Under the pieces are notes generated by a model. It did no database searches, was not told where the DNA came from, and saw nothing but the letters and a program-made list of their open reading frames with translations. A DNA stretch of 9,322 nt from Bacillota bacterium (lineage in GTDB: Bacteria; Bacillota; Clostridia; Acetivibrionales; DSM-2933): the NCBI GenBank assembly GCA_023441845.1, contig JAEZNF010000550.1, positions 1 to 9,322 on the forward strand. Reading direction: 5' to 3'. Below, one piece after another: positions 1 to 5,638 of the stretch. Positions within the stretch are counted from its first letter, which is position 1, and every line of letters starts with the position of its first letter. A program made the translations under genes and the position numbers.

Positions 1-920
1 TTTTCACCGGCTTTACCGGGCTTCTCAATTATATATTTTGCAGATACGAACCATGTCTTCAAAAAGGCTTCCACCCTGTCAGGCTTATCTTTTATTGTAT
101 TTCTGTTTACTACAAGTACAGTAGGAATCAGATTCGGGACCTCCTTTGTTGTTATCAGCACCCTTACCGAATCCGGCTTTGCGGCGTTCATTTCCTTAAC
201 AACCATATTCATATCGGGGCTCCATGAAACAATCAGATCTGCCCTTCCGGTCTTCAAATCGTCCACAACACCCGACATTTCATTTCTTTCGGCAGGCACA
301 ATATCAGCATACCTTAAGCCCGTCAGCCTTAAAAACTTGTTTAAAATAAATTTTCCCGTACCGTTGCTGACATATGAAACTCTTTTCCCTTCCATATCGT
401 TCAAATTCCTTATTTCCGACCTGGCAACAATACCGTCGGCACCACGTGAAAAGTCGGTTATACCTACTATTACACCTGCACCGGGATATTTCTCCTGAAG
501 CTTTATAAAAGCAGGCAGGGACATTTCGGTAGAATTTATTTTTCCATCCTTCAAAGCCGCCAGTCTATCCCCGTCGTTAGGGATGTACTTAAGCTTTAAA
601 TCAAGTGAATAGTCGTTGTTATATCCCCTGCTTAAGGCTATAAGAGCCGGAGTTCCTCCTATCCAACTGTCCAATCCCACGGTAAAACCGTCCTGCACCG
701 GCATTTGATATTCATCACTGCCTGTTTCAAGCGGTTTAACGGTATTATCCTTAATAATATCCCTGTTATCTTTATTCAGGTCTATTACCTGCTTGTCACT
801 GCCTGAATCCGGCAATATGTTCAATGCGTTTGGGTTCTTATAGAAATAAGCAGCAGCAGCGGCACCGATAATCAATATAAAAACAATTATATTACCCCAC
901 TTAATCCTCTTGCCGTTCAT
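1..920 (-). CDS. Membrane-anchored periplasmic-binding-protein-like protein (NMT1/SsuA type), 3' end outside window
   Basis: I translated this frame by hand: it is open from an ATG at 920 to the window edge, giving 306 residues with no stop, so the C-terminus is missing. A strong Shine-Dalgarno (CAGGAGGA, about 7 nt upstream) fixes the start. Residues 1-10 are basic, residues 11-27 form one hydrophobic helix, and residues 28-77 are a polar linker. From about residue 78 the sequence looks like a type 2 periplasmic-binding fold of the NMT1/SsuA/TauA kind, with FTVGLDSWIGGTPALIA near 79, a DLKLKYIP strand, DRLAALKDGKIN, DMEGKRVSYVSNGTGKF near 175-191, and DDLKTGRADLIVSW. There is no lipobox cysteine, so the protein appears tethered by its N-terminal helix. 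No permease or ATPase gene lies beside it, so a transport role is unproven; a fusion to another C-terminal domain is possible. The ligand is unknown. Family fold is fairly sure, function is not. Confidence 0.75.
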   Translation of the reverse strand, partial: MNGKRIKWGNIIVFILIIGAAAAAYFYKNPNALNILPDSGSDKQVIDLNKDNRDIIKDNTVKPLETGSDEYQMPVQDGFTVGLDSWIGGTPALIALSRGYNNDYSLDLKLKYIPNDGDRLAALKDGKINSTEMSLPAFIKLQEKYPGAGVIVGITDFSRGADGIVARSEIRNLNDMEGKRVSYVSNGTGKFILNKFLRLTGLRYADIVPAERNEMSGVVDDLKTGRADLIVSWSPDMNMVVKEMNAAKPDSVRVLITTKEVPNLIPTVLVVNRNTIKDKPDRVEAFLKTWFVSAKYIIEKPGKAGE

Positions 921-1118
921 GTTTATTCCTCCTGATGCTTAATAATAATGAAGCTATATTTAGGTGTTATTTTATTCAAGCCGCTCATATTAGGGCGATA
1001 AACCACTGCTGATATCAAACGGCAAGCTTATCCTAAAATATTGTTCAAGAATATCTATAGCCGGATGTTTCCTTACACACCCGGCAAATTCAATAGTATT
1101 TTATTTTATATAGTGCCT
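921..1118. other. Intergenic spacer between the M50 protease gene and the substrate-binding-like gene
   Basis: This 198-bp AT-rich stretch has no convincing coding frame. It contains one stem-loop (1060-1085) and, next to the downstream gene, a strong ribosome binding site at about 927-934. I looked for a minus-strand promoter; TTGAAT- and TTGAAC-like -35 candidates exist but none is paired with a good -10 at 16-18 nt, so I do not call one. Confidence 0.6.
1060..1085 (-). terminator. Stem-loop downstream of the M50 protease gene, possible weak terminator
   Basis: Read on the minus strand, GCCGGGTGT and ACATCCGGC pair as a 9-bp stem containing one G-U wobble around an 8-nt loop. It starts about 33 nt after the protease stop codon. 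On the plus strand the wobble becomes an A-C mismatch, so the RNA structure is better in the direction of the genes. The sequence after the stem (TATAGATATTCTT) is only moderately T-rich, so it may be a weak terminator or an RNA-processing or stability element. Confidence 0.45.
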
Positions 1119-2009
1119 TTATACATTTTTCTCTATAAACTCTTCAAATGTCATATCTGCGCTGAACTTAAATACACCGTCTATTATGTCCTGCTCGGTA
1201 TAAACCTTTAATAGCTTGAGCTCTTCATTAAGTACATGTATTATATGAAACCTGTCAAAATCCAGACATTTAACAATATCTCCAAGGTGCATTGTCTTTA
1301 CCACCACAAGGTCCCTTGCAGGATATACACCTTTTTTTAATAATCTTGAACGCCTATATATCATATCTTTAACATTCATCACTGCATCCTCCGTCTTTCC
1401 TTTTTTAAATAAAAATAATGCATATGTCCCAATTAGAATTAAACTGAAATTCAAAATATTGTTTAAGAATTGAATTACGCCCAGTAAAATCAACACCAGC
1501 GACACTATCAAGGTTACCCTTTGTGTGCTTTCGTTTGCAGAAAACCCACCGTACCGCATGGCCAATATTTCTCTTAAGATCCTGCCTCCGTCAAACGGCA
1601 AGACAGGCAATAGATTGAAAAACGCAAGACATGTATTGGCTGTCATCAGGAAAAATACCATATCGCCTTTTACTGAAGCCGTGAACCAAATATAAAAAAA
1701 CACCGCTGCTAAAAATACATTTATAGCCGGGCCGCATATATAGACAAAAATCCTTTCCTGCCTGGAGCATGAATATTCATCTATAGAAACATTAATGCCC
1801 ATGGGAAGTATTTTTAAAGTATATACTCTTTTTTTAAGAACCCATGCCGCAGTTGCATGACTCAGCTCGTGAATTATTATGGAAAAAAAAGCAAGGGCGT
1901 ATTCCACATGATATCCGACCATGCAGAATAACAAAAGCACAGCAGGAAAAAGCGGATTGACTTTTATATTTATATAAGACCTGTTTTTTATTCTTATAAC
2001 GAACTGCAA
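1119..2009 (-). CDS. spoIVFB: SpoIVFB-type intramembrane zinc metalloprotease (M50 site-2 protease)
   Basis: This is a 296-residue polytopic membrane protein of the site-2 protease family. The zinc motif HELSH lies at residues 47-51 inside a hydrophobic segment. The second motif, NLLPVLPFDGG at 132-142, supplies the third ligand, Asp140. A conserved GPAIN segment lies near 93-97. About six hydrophobic stretches are visible, and residues 211-296 form a soluble tail resembling the single CBS domain of SpoIVFB. In B. subtilis this enzyme removes the pro-sequence of sigma-K in the mother cell during sporulation. Length (B. subtilis about 288) and position just after an M23 gene near min genes support orthology. 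The start is TTG at 2009, the only usual start codon between the upstream in-frame stop and the first helix; AAAGGAG lies only 3 nt upstream, which is unusually close. The gene begins 27 nt after the preceding stop, implying cotranscription. Confidence 0.87.
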   Translation of the reverse strand: MQFVIRIKNRSYINIKVNPLFPAVLLLFCMVGYHVEYALAFFSIIIHELSHATAAWVLKKRVYTLKILPMGINVSIDEYSCSRQERIFVYICGPAINVFLAAVFFYIWFTASVKGDMVFFLMTANTCLAFFNLLPVLPFDGGRILREILAMRYGGFSANESTQRVTLIVSLVLILLGVIQFLNNILNFSLILIGTYALFLFKKGKTEDAVMNVKDMIYRRSRLLKKGVYPARDLVVVKTMHLGDIVKCLDFDRFHIIHVLNEELKLLKVYTEQDIIDGVFKFSADMTFEEFIEKNV

Positions 2010-2019
2010 GCACTCCTTT
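2007..2019 (-). promoter_or_regulatory. Ribosome binding site and TTG start of the M50 protease gene, unusually tight spacing
   Basis: On the minus strand AAAGGAG (2019-2013) is followed after only TGC by the TTG at 2009. No ATG, GTG or other TTG is in frame upstream before a stop codon, and the next ATG is codon 30, inside the first hydrophobic segment. The tight spacing plus TTG suggests low translation efficiency, or coupling to the gene upstream. Confidence 0.55.
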
Positions 2020-2036
2020 AAATCTACTGCTTATAA

Positions 2037-3005
2037 CTATTTTGCCGGCACCTTTATATAATTTAAAGGATTAACCGGACTTCCATTCTTTAACACCTCA
2101 AAGTGCAGGTGCGGTCCTGTTGAATCTCCTGTACTTCCTACCTTTGCAATCACCTGACCTTTTTTTACCTTTTGTCCCTTTTTAACTGACAAAACCGAAC
2201 AGTGTGCATAAATTGTAGTCAAACCATCATCGTGCTTTATTTTCACAAAATTGCCATAAGTGATCTCATATGTTGCTTCAATGACTTCTCCGTCCAATGC
2301 AGCTTTTATGGGAACCCCGCTGTTTGCTTTGATATCAACTCCGTTGTGAAACTTTTCAACGCCCTTTGTAGGGTGCAGCCTTTCGCCAAAAGACGAGCTC
2401 ATAACTCCACTGACCGGTATTGCCAGCGCAACTGGTTTTGCTGTATTTTCAACTGTACCTTTTTTTGCATTGCTGTCATCCGATACATTTTCTTTACTGC
2501 CGTCGCTTGTTGTTTCATTTTCACTGCTGCTATCATGGATTGTTTCATTTTCATTGCTGCTATCAAGGATTGTTTCCTCACCATAACTGCTGTCTGCTGC
2601 CTGTTCCACATCTTCTTCTACCAGACCCCCGTAATCGATTTTATCATCATATTCAAGAGGTACATAAATATCAGCACTTGCCGGAACCCCCGTGTCTTCG
2701 TTTTCATCACTGCTGTAAGTGGATACACTATTCTCCTGCCCGCCTATAAAACCGGCTATTTTGCTGTTAATACCGTTTAAATCCATTTCCTGTACAAGCG
2801 AAAACTTGATTCTTTCGGTTATATAATAAGTTATGGGTGATTTAATTGATTTAACAGCTGCTGCAGCCAACAAAACCATTACAGCTATTATAAGCTGCCG
2901 CTTAAAAGTTGTTAAAAATGCACTCTTTTCTTTATTGTTTTTCCTTCTTCTTCTGTTATGCAGACTATGGCGCGGATATGCCGGTCTGACTATCACATCA
3001 TCCAT
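2037..3005 (-). CDS. Membrane-anchored M23 (LytM) peptidase, probable SpoIVFA counterpart
   Basis: This 322-residue protein has a basic cytoplasmic N-terminus (RRRR at 18-21), a single transmembrane helix at about 38-54, a long acidic Ser/Asn/Glu-rich linker (about 90-190) with 10-residue repeats, and a C-terminal M23/LytM domain at about 195-322. The metal and catalytic residues of active M23 enzymes are all present: His220 and Asp224 (FHNGVDI), His268 (YAH), and His299/His301 (PHLHFE). Its place between the min genes and spoIVFB matches B. subtilis spoIVFA, which encodes a one-helix protein with a LytM-like domain that holds SpoIVFB inactive until signalled. The family is known to be degenerate in B. 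subtilis; here the domain looks catalytically competent. It could instead be a SpoIIQ-like or general cell-wall endopeptidase. The start is ATG at 3005, preceded by AAGGATG at suitable spacing. The role is inferred from context; the domain call is firm. Confidence 0.88.
   Translation of the reverse strand: MDDVIVRPAYPRHSLHNRRRRKNNKEKSAFLTTFKRQLIIAVMVLLAAAAVKSIKSPITYYITERIKFSLVQEMDLNGINSKIAGFIGGQENSVSTYSSDENEDTGVPASADIYVPLEYDDKIDYGGLVEEDVEQAADSSYGEETILDSSNENETIHDSSSENETTSDGSKENVSDDSNAKKGTVENTAKPVALAIPVSGVMSSSFGERLHPTKGVEKFHNGVDIKANSGVPIKAALDGEVIEATYEITYGNFVKIKHDDGLTTIYAHCSVLSVKKGQKVKKGQVIAKVGSTGDSTGPHLHFEVLKNGSPVNPLNYIKVPAK
2491..2590 (-). repeat. Tandem 30-bp repeat, in frame, in the linker of the M23 protein
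   Basis: Three consecutive 30-bp units (2491-2520, 2521-2550, 2551-2580) are followed by a decayed start of a fourth. The two middle units differ at only a few positions; the outer ones are more diverged. Each unit encodes ten residues of the pattern E-T-x-x-D-S/G-S-x-E-N, visible as EETILDSSNE, NETIHDSSSE and NETTSDGSKE at about residues 143-172. The unit length is a multiple of three, so gain or loss of a copy would lengthen or shorten the extracytoplasmic spacer without breaking the frame. Confidence 0.8.
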
Positions 3006-3074
3006 AAGTAATCATCCTTTATAAAATAAGTATTTTAAAAATCTTGTCTTAATTATTACTGCTTCTTCCTCTAA

Positions 3075-3080
3075 ATTATA
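3075..3080 (-). promoter_or_regulatory. Possible -10 element upstream of the M23/M50 pair
   Basis: A TATAAT lies on the minus strand about 70 nt before the M23 start codon, in the 170-bp spacer after the mgsA terminator. No good -35 is found 16-18 nt upstream. A sporulation operon would be expected to use sigma-E, and I see no clean match to that consensus. A promoter must lie in this spacer if the upstream terminator works, but its position is uncertain. Confidence 0.25.
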
Positions 3081-3149
3081 TTTTAAATATGGAAAATTTA
3101 TTACAGAATAGAATAAGAATTGAATAAGAAAGCTTATAAGCCCCTTATA

Positions 3150-3177
3150 ATGCAAAAACCCCTTTATTAAGGGGTTT
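3150..3177 (-). terminator. Intrinsic terminator ending the minD-minE-mgsA unit
   Basis: On the minus strand a 9-bp perfect stem (AAACCCCTT with AAGGGGTTT) closes a 4-nt AATA loop and runs directly into a T-tract (GGGGTTTTTGCATT). The arms are 3177-3169 and 3164-3156. The 5' arm begins inside the TAA stop codon of mgsA, so termination sits immediately at the gene end. It separates the min/mgsA transcript from the M23/M50 pair. Confidence 0.85.
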
Positions 3178-3577
3178 AATAACTTCGGTTTATAATTTCT
3201 CTCCACCCTAAGTCTCCGCGGTCCAAACCCTTTATCAACATTTCGGCAGTTGCCACATTTGTAGCAAAGGGTATATTGTGAATATCGCAGTGTCTCAAAA
3301 GTGCAGCTATATCCGGCTCATGTGCTTGTGCAGATACCGGATCCCTAAAGAAAATCACCAGGTCCATTTCATTAAAGGCCACACGGGCAGCAATCTGCTG
3401 TTCTCCCAAAAGCCCCGGCTGAAACTTATGAACGTTTAAACCGGCAGCTTCAGTGATTATAGAACCCGTAGTACCGGTTGCAAACAAATTGTGGTCTTGT
3501 AGAATCCTTTTATATGCAATGCAAAAAGCAGACATTAATTCTTTTTTCTTATCATGCGCAATTAAAGCTATATTCAT
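3176..3577 (-). CDS. mgsA: Methylglyoxal synthase with an altered active-site loop
   Basis: The 133-residue protein matches methylglyoxal synthase, which converts dihydroxyacetone phosphate to methylglyoxal and phosphate in the cytoplasm (glycolytic bypass). B. subtilis MgsA is about 137 residues. Recognisable parts are [12 protein letters not shown] at the N-terminus (His8), the phosphate-binding ATGTTG at 33-38, FFRDP (Asp79), HEPD (His86, Asp89) and [11 protein letters not shown] near 102-112. Oddly, the loop that reads GPxGGDQQ in E. coli and B. subtilis reads GLLGEQQ here (residues 55-61): one residue is missing and Glu59 stands in place of the Asp (E. coli Asp71) implicated as catalytic base. 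Activity may be reduced or altered. The ATG at 3577 gives the family's usual N-terminus; its ribosome binding site is weak (GGATGG, 9 nt upstream). It lies 41 nt after minE and ends in a terminator, so it is the last gene of the minD unit. Confidence 0.9.
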   Translation of the reverse strand: MNIALIAHDKKKELMSAFCIAYKRILQDHNLFATGTTGSIITEAAGLNVHKFQPGLLGEQQIAARVAFNEMDLVIFFRDPVSAQAHEPDIAALLRHCDIHNIPFATNVATAEMLIKGLDRGDLGWREIINRSY

Positions 3578-3618
3578 AGCATCAAACCATCCATAACTTA
3601 CAATATGATTAATACAAA

Positions 3619-3903
3619 TTACTTGCCACTGTTTTTTACGTTTTTTATAGGAATATTTGCAATTAATGCAGGAACAACACCATCACCGTCTTCGCTTTTT
3701 GTTCTTGTAAGCTGAATGTCCAGGGCACCTTCATCTACATCCATATAGTTTTGTATAACTTTGATTATTTCTCCCTTTACCATTTCGAGAAACTGAGGCG
3801 AAACATTTGCCCTATCATGGATAAGAACAAGCTTTAATCTTTCTTTTGCCACATCCTTGGAAGTTTTTGATCTGCCAAACAGTTTCGATAAGTCCAGCAA
3901 CAT
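3619..3903 (-). CDS. minE: Cell division topological specificity factor MinE
   Basis: This 94-residue protein is close to the usual MinE length (E. coli 88). Residues 1-12 ([12 protein letters not shown]) are an amphipathic membrane-targeting start. Residues 19-32 ([14 protein letters not shown]) are the anti-MinCD segment that binds MinD and triggers ATP hydrolysis. Residues 35-85 form the dimerising topological-specificity domain, with [18 protein letters not shown] and a final hydrophobic strand. MinE drives MinD off the membrane and so confines MinC inhibition to the poles. The start is ATG at 3903 with a strong AAGGAGGGG 5 nt upstream. It begins 15 nt after minD, consistent with coupled expression. 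B. subtilis lacks MinE and uses DivIVA/MinJ, so this organism has an oscillator-type Min system like several Clostridia. Confidence 0.95.
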   Translation of the reverse strand: MLLDLSKLFGRSKTSKDVAKERLKLVLIHDRANVSPQFLEMVKGEIIKVIQNYMDVDEGALDIQLTRTKSEDGDGVVPALIANIPIKNVKNSGK

Positions 3904-3918
3904 ATGTTCCCCTCCTTG

Positions 3919-4719
3919 TTAAGTCGTTTTCATACCAAACAATTTTTTTAACTTTATCACAAATCCCTGATCGTTTTCGAGATTTAACAGCGGAACGTCC
4001 TCCCCCATTATTCTCCTGGTTATATTCCTGTATGCCTCACCTGCTAAAGACTTGCTGTCATTAACTGCGGGCTCCCCTTTATTTGTAGACACAACAATCT
4101 TCTCATCATCGGGAACAACACCTATTATATCAATGGCCAATATATCAACTATATCGTCTATTGACATCATATCCCCGCGTTTTACCATGTCAATTCTTAC
4201 CCTGTTTATAAGTAGCTTGGGATTTCTCAATTCGTTGGCTTCCAATAAACCGATAATCCTGTCGGCATCCCTTACCGCTGAAACCTCAGGAGTTGTGACA
4301 ACAATAGCTCTGCTTGCACCGGCTATTGCATTCTTAAATCCCTGTTCTATTCCTGCAGGGCAATCAACAATGATATAATCGTATTCTGTTTTCAACTCCT
4401 CACACAATTTTATCATCTGCTCGGGGTTTACAGCACTTTTATCTCTGGTCTGGGCAGCAGGCAGGAGATACAGATTATCGTACCTCTTATCTTTAATTAA
4501 GGCCTGTTTGATTCTGCATGTGCCTTCAATAACATCAACCAGGTCGTAAACAATCCTGTTTTCCAACCCCAGTACAACATCCAGATTTCTTAACCCTATA
4601 TCTGTATCAATTAAAACAACTTTTTTTCCTTTTAAAGCAAGGCCTGTCCCAATATTTGCTGTCGTAGTAGTCTTTCCAACACCACCCTTACCAGATGTGA
4701 TTACTATGACTTCACCCAT
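3919..4719 (-). CDS. minD: Septum site-determining ATPase MinD
   Basis: The 266-residue protein is full length for MinD. The deviant Walker A motif GKGGVGKTT spans residues 10-18, with signature Lys11 and Lys16. DTDIGLRNLD at 38-47 holds the switch I Asp, and DCPAG at 119-123 is switch II. The C-terminal residues 252-266 (GFVIKLKKLFGMKTT) form the amphipathic membrane-targeting helix. ATP-bound MinD dimerises on the inner membrane face and recruits MinC; MinE stimulates its hydrolysis. The start is ATG at 4719 with AGGGGG 8 nt upstream. Unlike the compact genes around it, minD is separated from minC by 164 bp containing a near-consensus promoter, so MinD and MinE levels can be set independently of MinC. 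No missing residue or frame problem was seen. Confidence 0.97.
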   Translation of the reverse strand: MGEVIVITSGKGGVGKTTTTANIGTGLALKGKKVVLIDTDIGLRNLDVVLGLENRIVYDLVDVIEGTCRIKQALIKDKRYDNLYLLPAAQTRDKSAVNPEQMIKLCEELKTEYDYIIVDCPAGIEQGFKNAIAGASRAIVVTTPEVSAVRDADRIIGLLEANELRNPKLLINRVRIDMVKRGDMMSIDDIVDILAIDIIGVVPDDEKIVVSTNKGEPAVNDSKSLAGEAYRNITRRIMGEDVPLLNLENDQGFVIKLKKLFGMKTT

Positions 4720-4769
4720 TCAAATTTCCCCCTAAATCTTCATATTGAACATAGTTCTCTTGGATTATT

Positions 4770-4828
4770 GGATAAATCTTGAACTAATTAAGTGTCCGGA
4801 AAAATATTTATTAAAAAAGATTTAATCC
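4770..4828 (-). repeat. Inverted repeat in the minD leader
   Basis: On the minus strand GGATTAAATCTT (4828-4817) can pair with AAGATTTATCC (4780-4770): 11 base pairs with one bulged T around a 36-nt loop. It lies wholly between the predicted transcription start and the minD ribosome binding site. There is no T-tract after it, so it is not a terminator. It could be an RNA fold or an operator; function is unknown. Confidence 0.4.
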
Positions 4829-4854
4829 TGTTAATTTCAATAACATATATTAAA

Positions 4855-4883
4855 AATATATATTTCTTTTATAGATTTGTCAA
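4855..4883 (-). promoter_or_regulatory. Vegetative-type promoter for minD-minE-mgsA
   Basis: On the minus strand a perfect TTGACA (4883-4878) is followed by 17 nt and TATATT (4860-4855), a five-of-six match to the sigma-A -10. The -35 box directly follows the TAA stop of minC. Transcription should begin near 4848, giving a leader of about 130 nt before minD. This is the best promoter in the window. Confidence 0.75.
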
Positions 4884-5564
4884 TTACTTATACTGTGGCA
4901 AATAACTCTCAATATAAACCCTGTCCTCTTTTATGTATGCTATCTCGGGAATCGGCGAATTTTTAACCTCTTTCTCATCGGGCGGCCTGGTAATAATATC
5001 GGCAATTCTAAGCTGTGTTGGCTGAAGGTTTAGCGCTGCAACTACAGCCTCCTTATTTCCGTCGGCTCCTGCATGTACTATTCCCCTTAAAGAGCCCATA
5101 ACAACGACATTTCCCGCAGCTACCACTTCGCCGCCGGGGTTTACATCGCCAATAACCACAATATTTCCTTCAAAATTTATCAGTTGCCCCGATCTTACAG
5201 TTCCTTTATAAAACTTAGTAACACCTTCTTCAATTCCTTTGAAATAATTAAATTTCCTTATCTCAATTTTATTTACCGGCTTTGGCTGGACTTGTTCCCT
5301 TGCCGGTATCTCTGTATCTTCTGCAAAACTTTTTATTTTTGCGCCGCTTTTTAAAGACAAAAGCTCAAATAATTTGCTTTCTTCCTGTTTGGATAACTTC
5401 TTACCGCGGTATTTTACATCAAGAATGGCTCCTTTAAAAAACTTGCCGGCCGAAGCAATTTTTTTCTCCACCTGGGCAAATATAGTACCAAAGTCTTCCT
5501 CTTCTTTTAGAATAATTGTAAGCCCGTTAACAGAACCTTTGAATATAACGCTGCTTTCCTCCAT
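4884..5564 (-). CDS. minC: Septum site-determining protein MinC
   Basis: This 226-residue protein matches MinC, the FtsZ-ring inhibitor recruited to the membrane by MinD. Residues 1-100 correspond to the N-terminal FtsZ-antagonising domain (VIFKGSVNGLTIIL at the start) and a variable linker. Residues about 118-222 form the C-terminal beta-helical domain that dimerises and binds MinD, with the signature RSGQ at 124-127 and the glycine-rich GDVNPGGEVVAAGNVVVMG segment at 139-157, followed by GIVHAG. Length is typical (E. coli 231, B. subtilis 226). The start is ATG at 5564; GGGGGTT 7 nt upstream is a moderate ribosome binding site. The gene follows mrdA after 74 bp of AT-rich sequence without a clear terminator, so it is probably read through from the mre/mrdA transcript. 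Confidence 0.94.
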   Translation of the reverse strand: MEESSVIFKGSVNGLTIILKEEEDFGTIFAQVEKKIASAGKFFKGAILDVKYRGKKLSKQEESKLFELLSLKSGAKIKSFAEDTEIPAREQVQPKPVNKIEIRKFNYFKGIEEGVTKFYKGTVRSGQLINFEGNIVVIGDVNPGGEVVAAGNVVVMGSLRGIVHAGADGNKEAVVAALNLQPTQLRIADIITRPPDEKEVKNSPIPEIAYIKEDRVYIESYLPQYK

Positions 5565-5638
5565 CTAAGCTAACCCCCATAATTAATTTTATTAATTTTT
5601 ATGTCTATAAGTTCTTTTCTCTTTATTCTATCACAAAA

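Noticed and set aside
2202..2780. A 192-codon plus-strand open frame opposite the M23 gene
   Set aside because: It is antisense to a gene with clear domains, its translation is rich in Cys, Phe and Ile with no family resemblance, and it owes its length to the low-complexity linker on the other strand.
3012..3206. A 64-codon minus-strand frame spanning the mgsA end and the spacer
   Set aside because: It overlaps the end of mgsA out of frame and runs through the intrinsic terminator; composition is that of AT-rich noncoding DNA.
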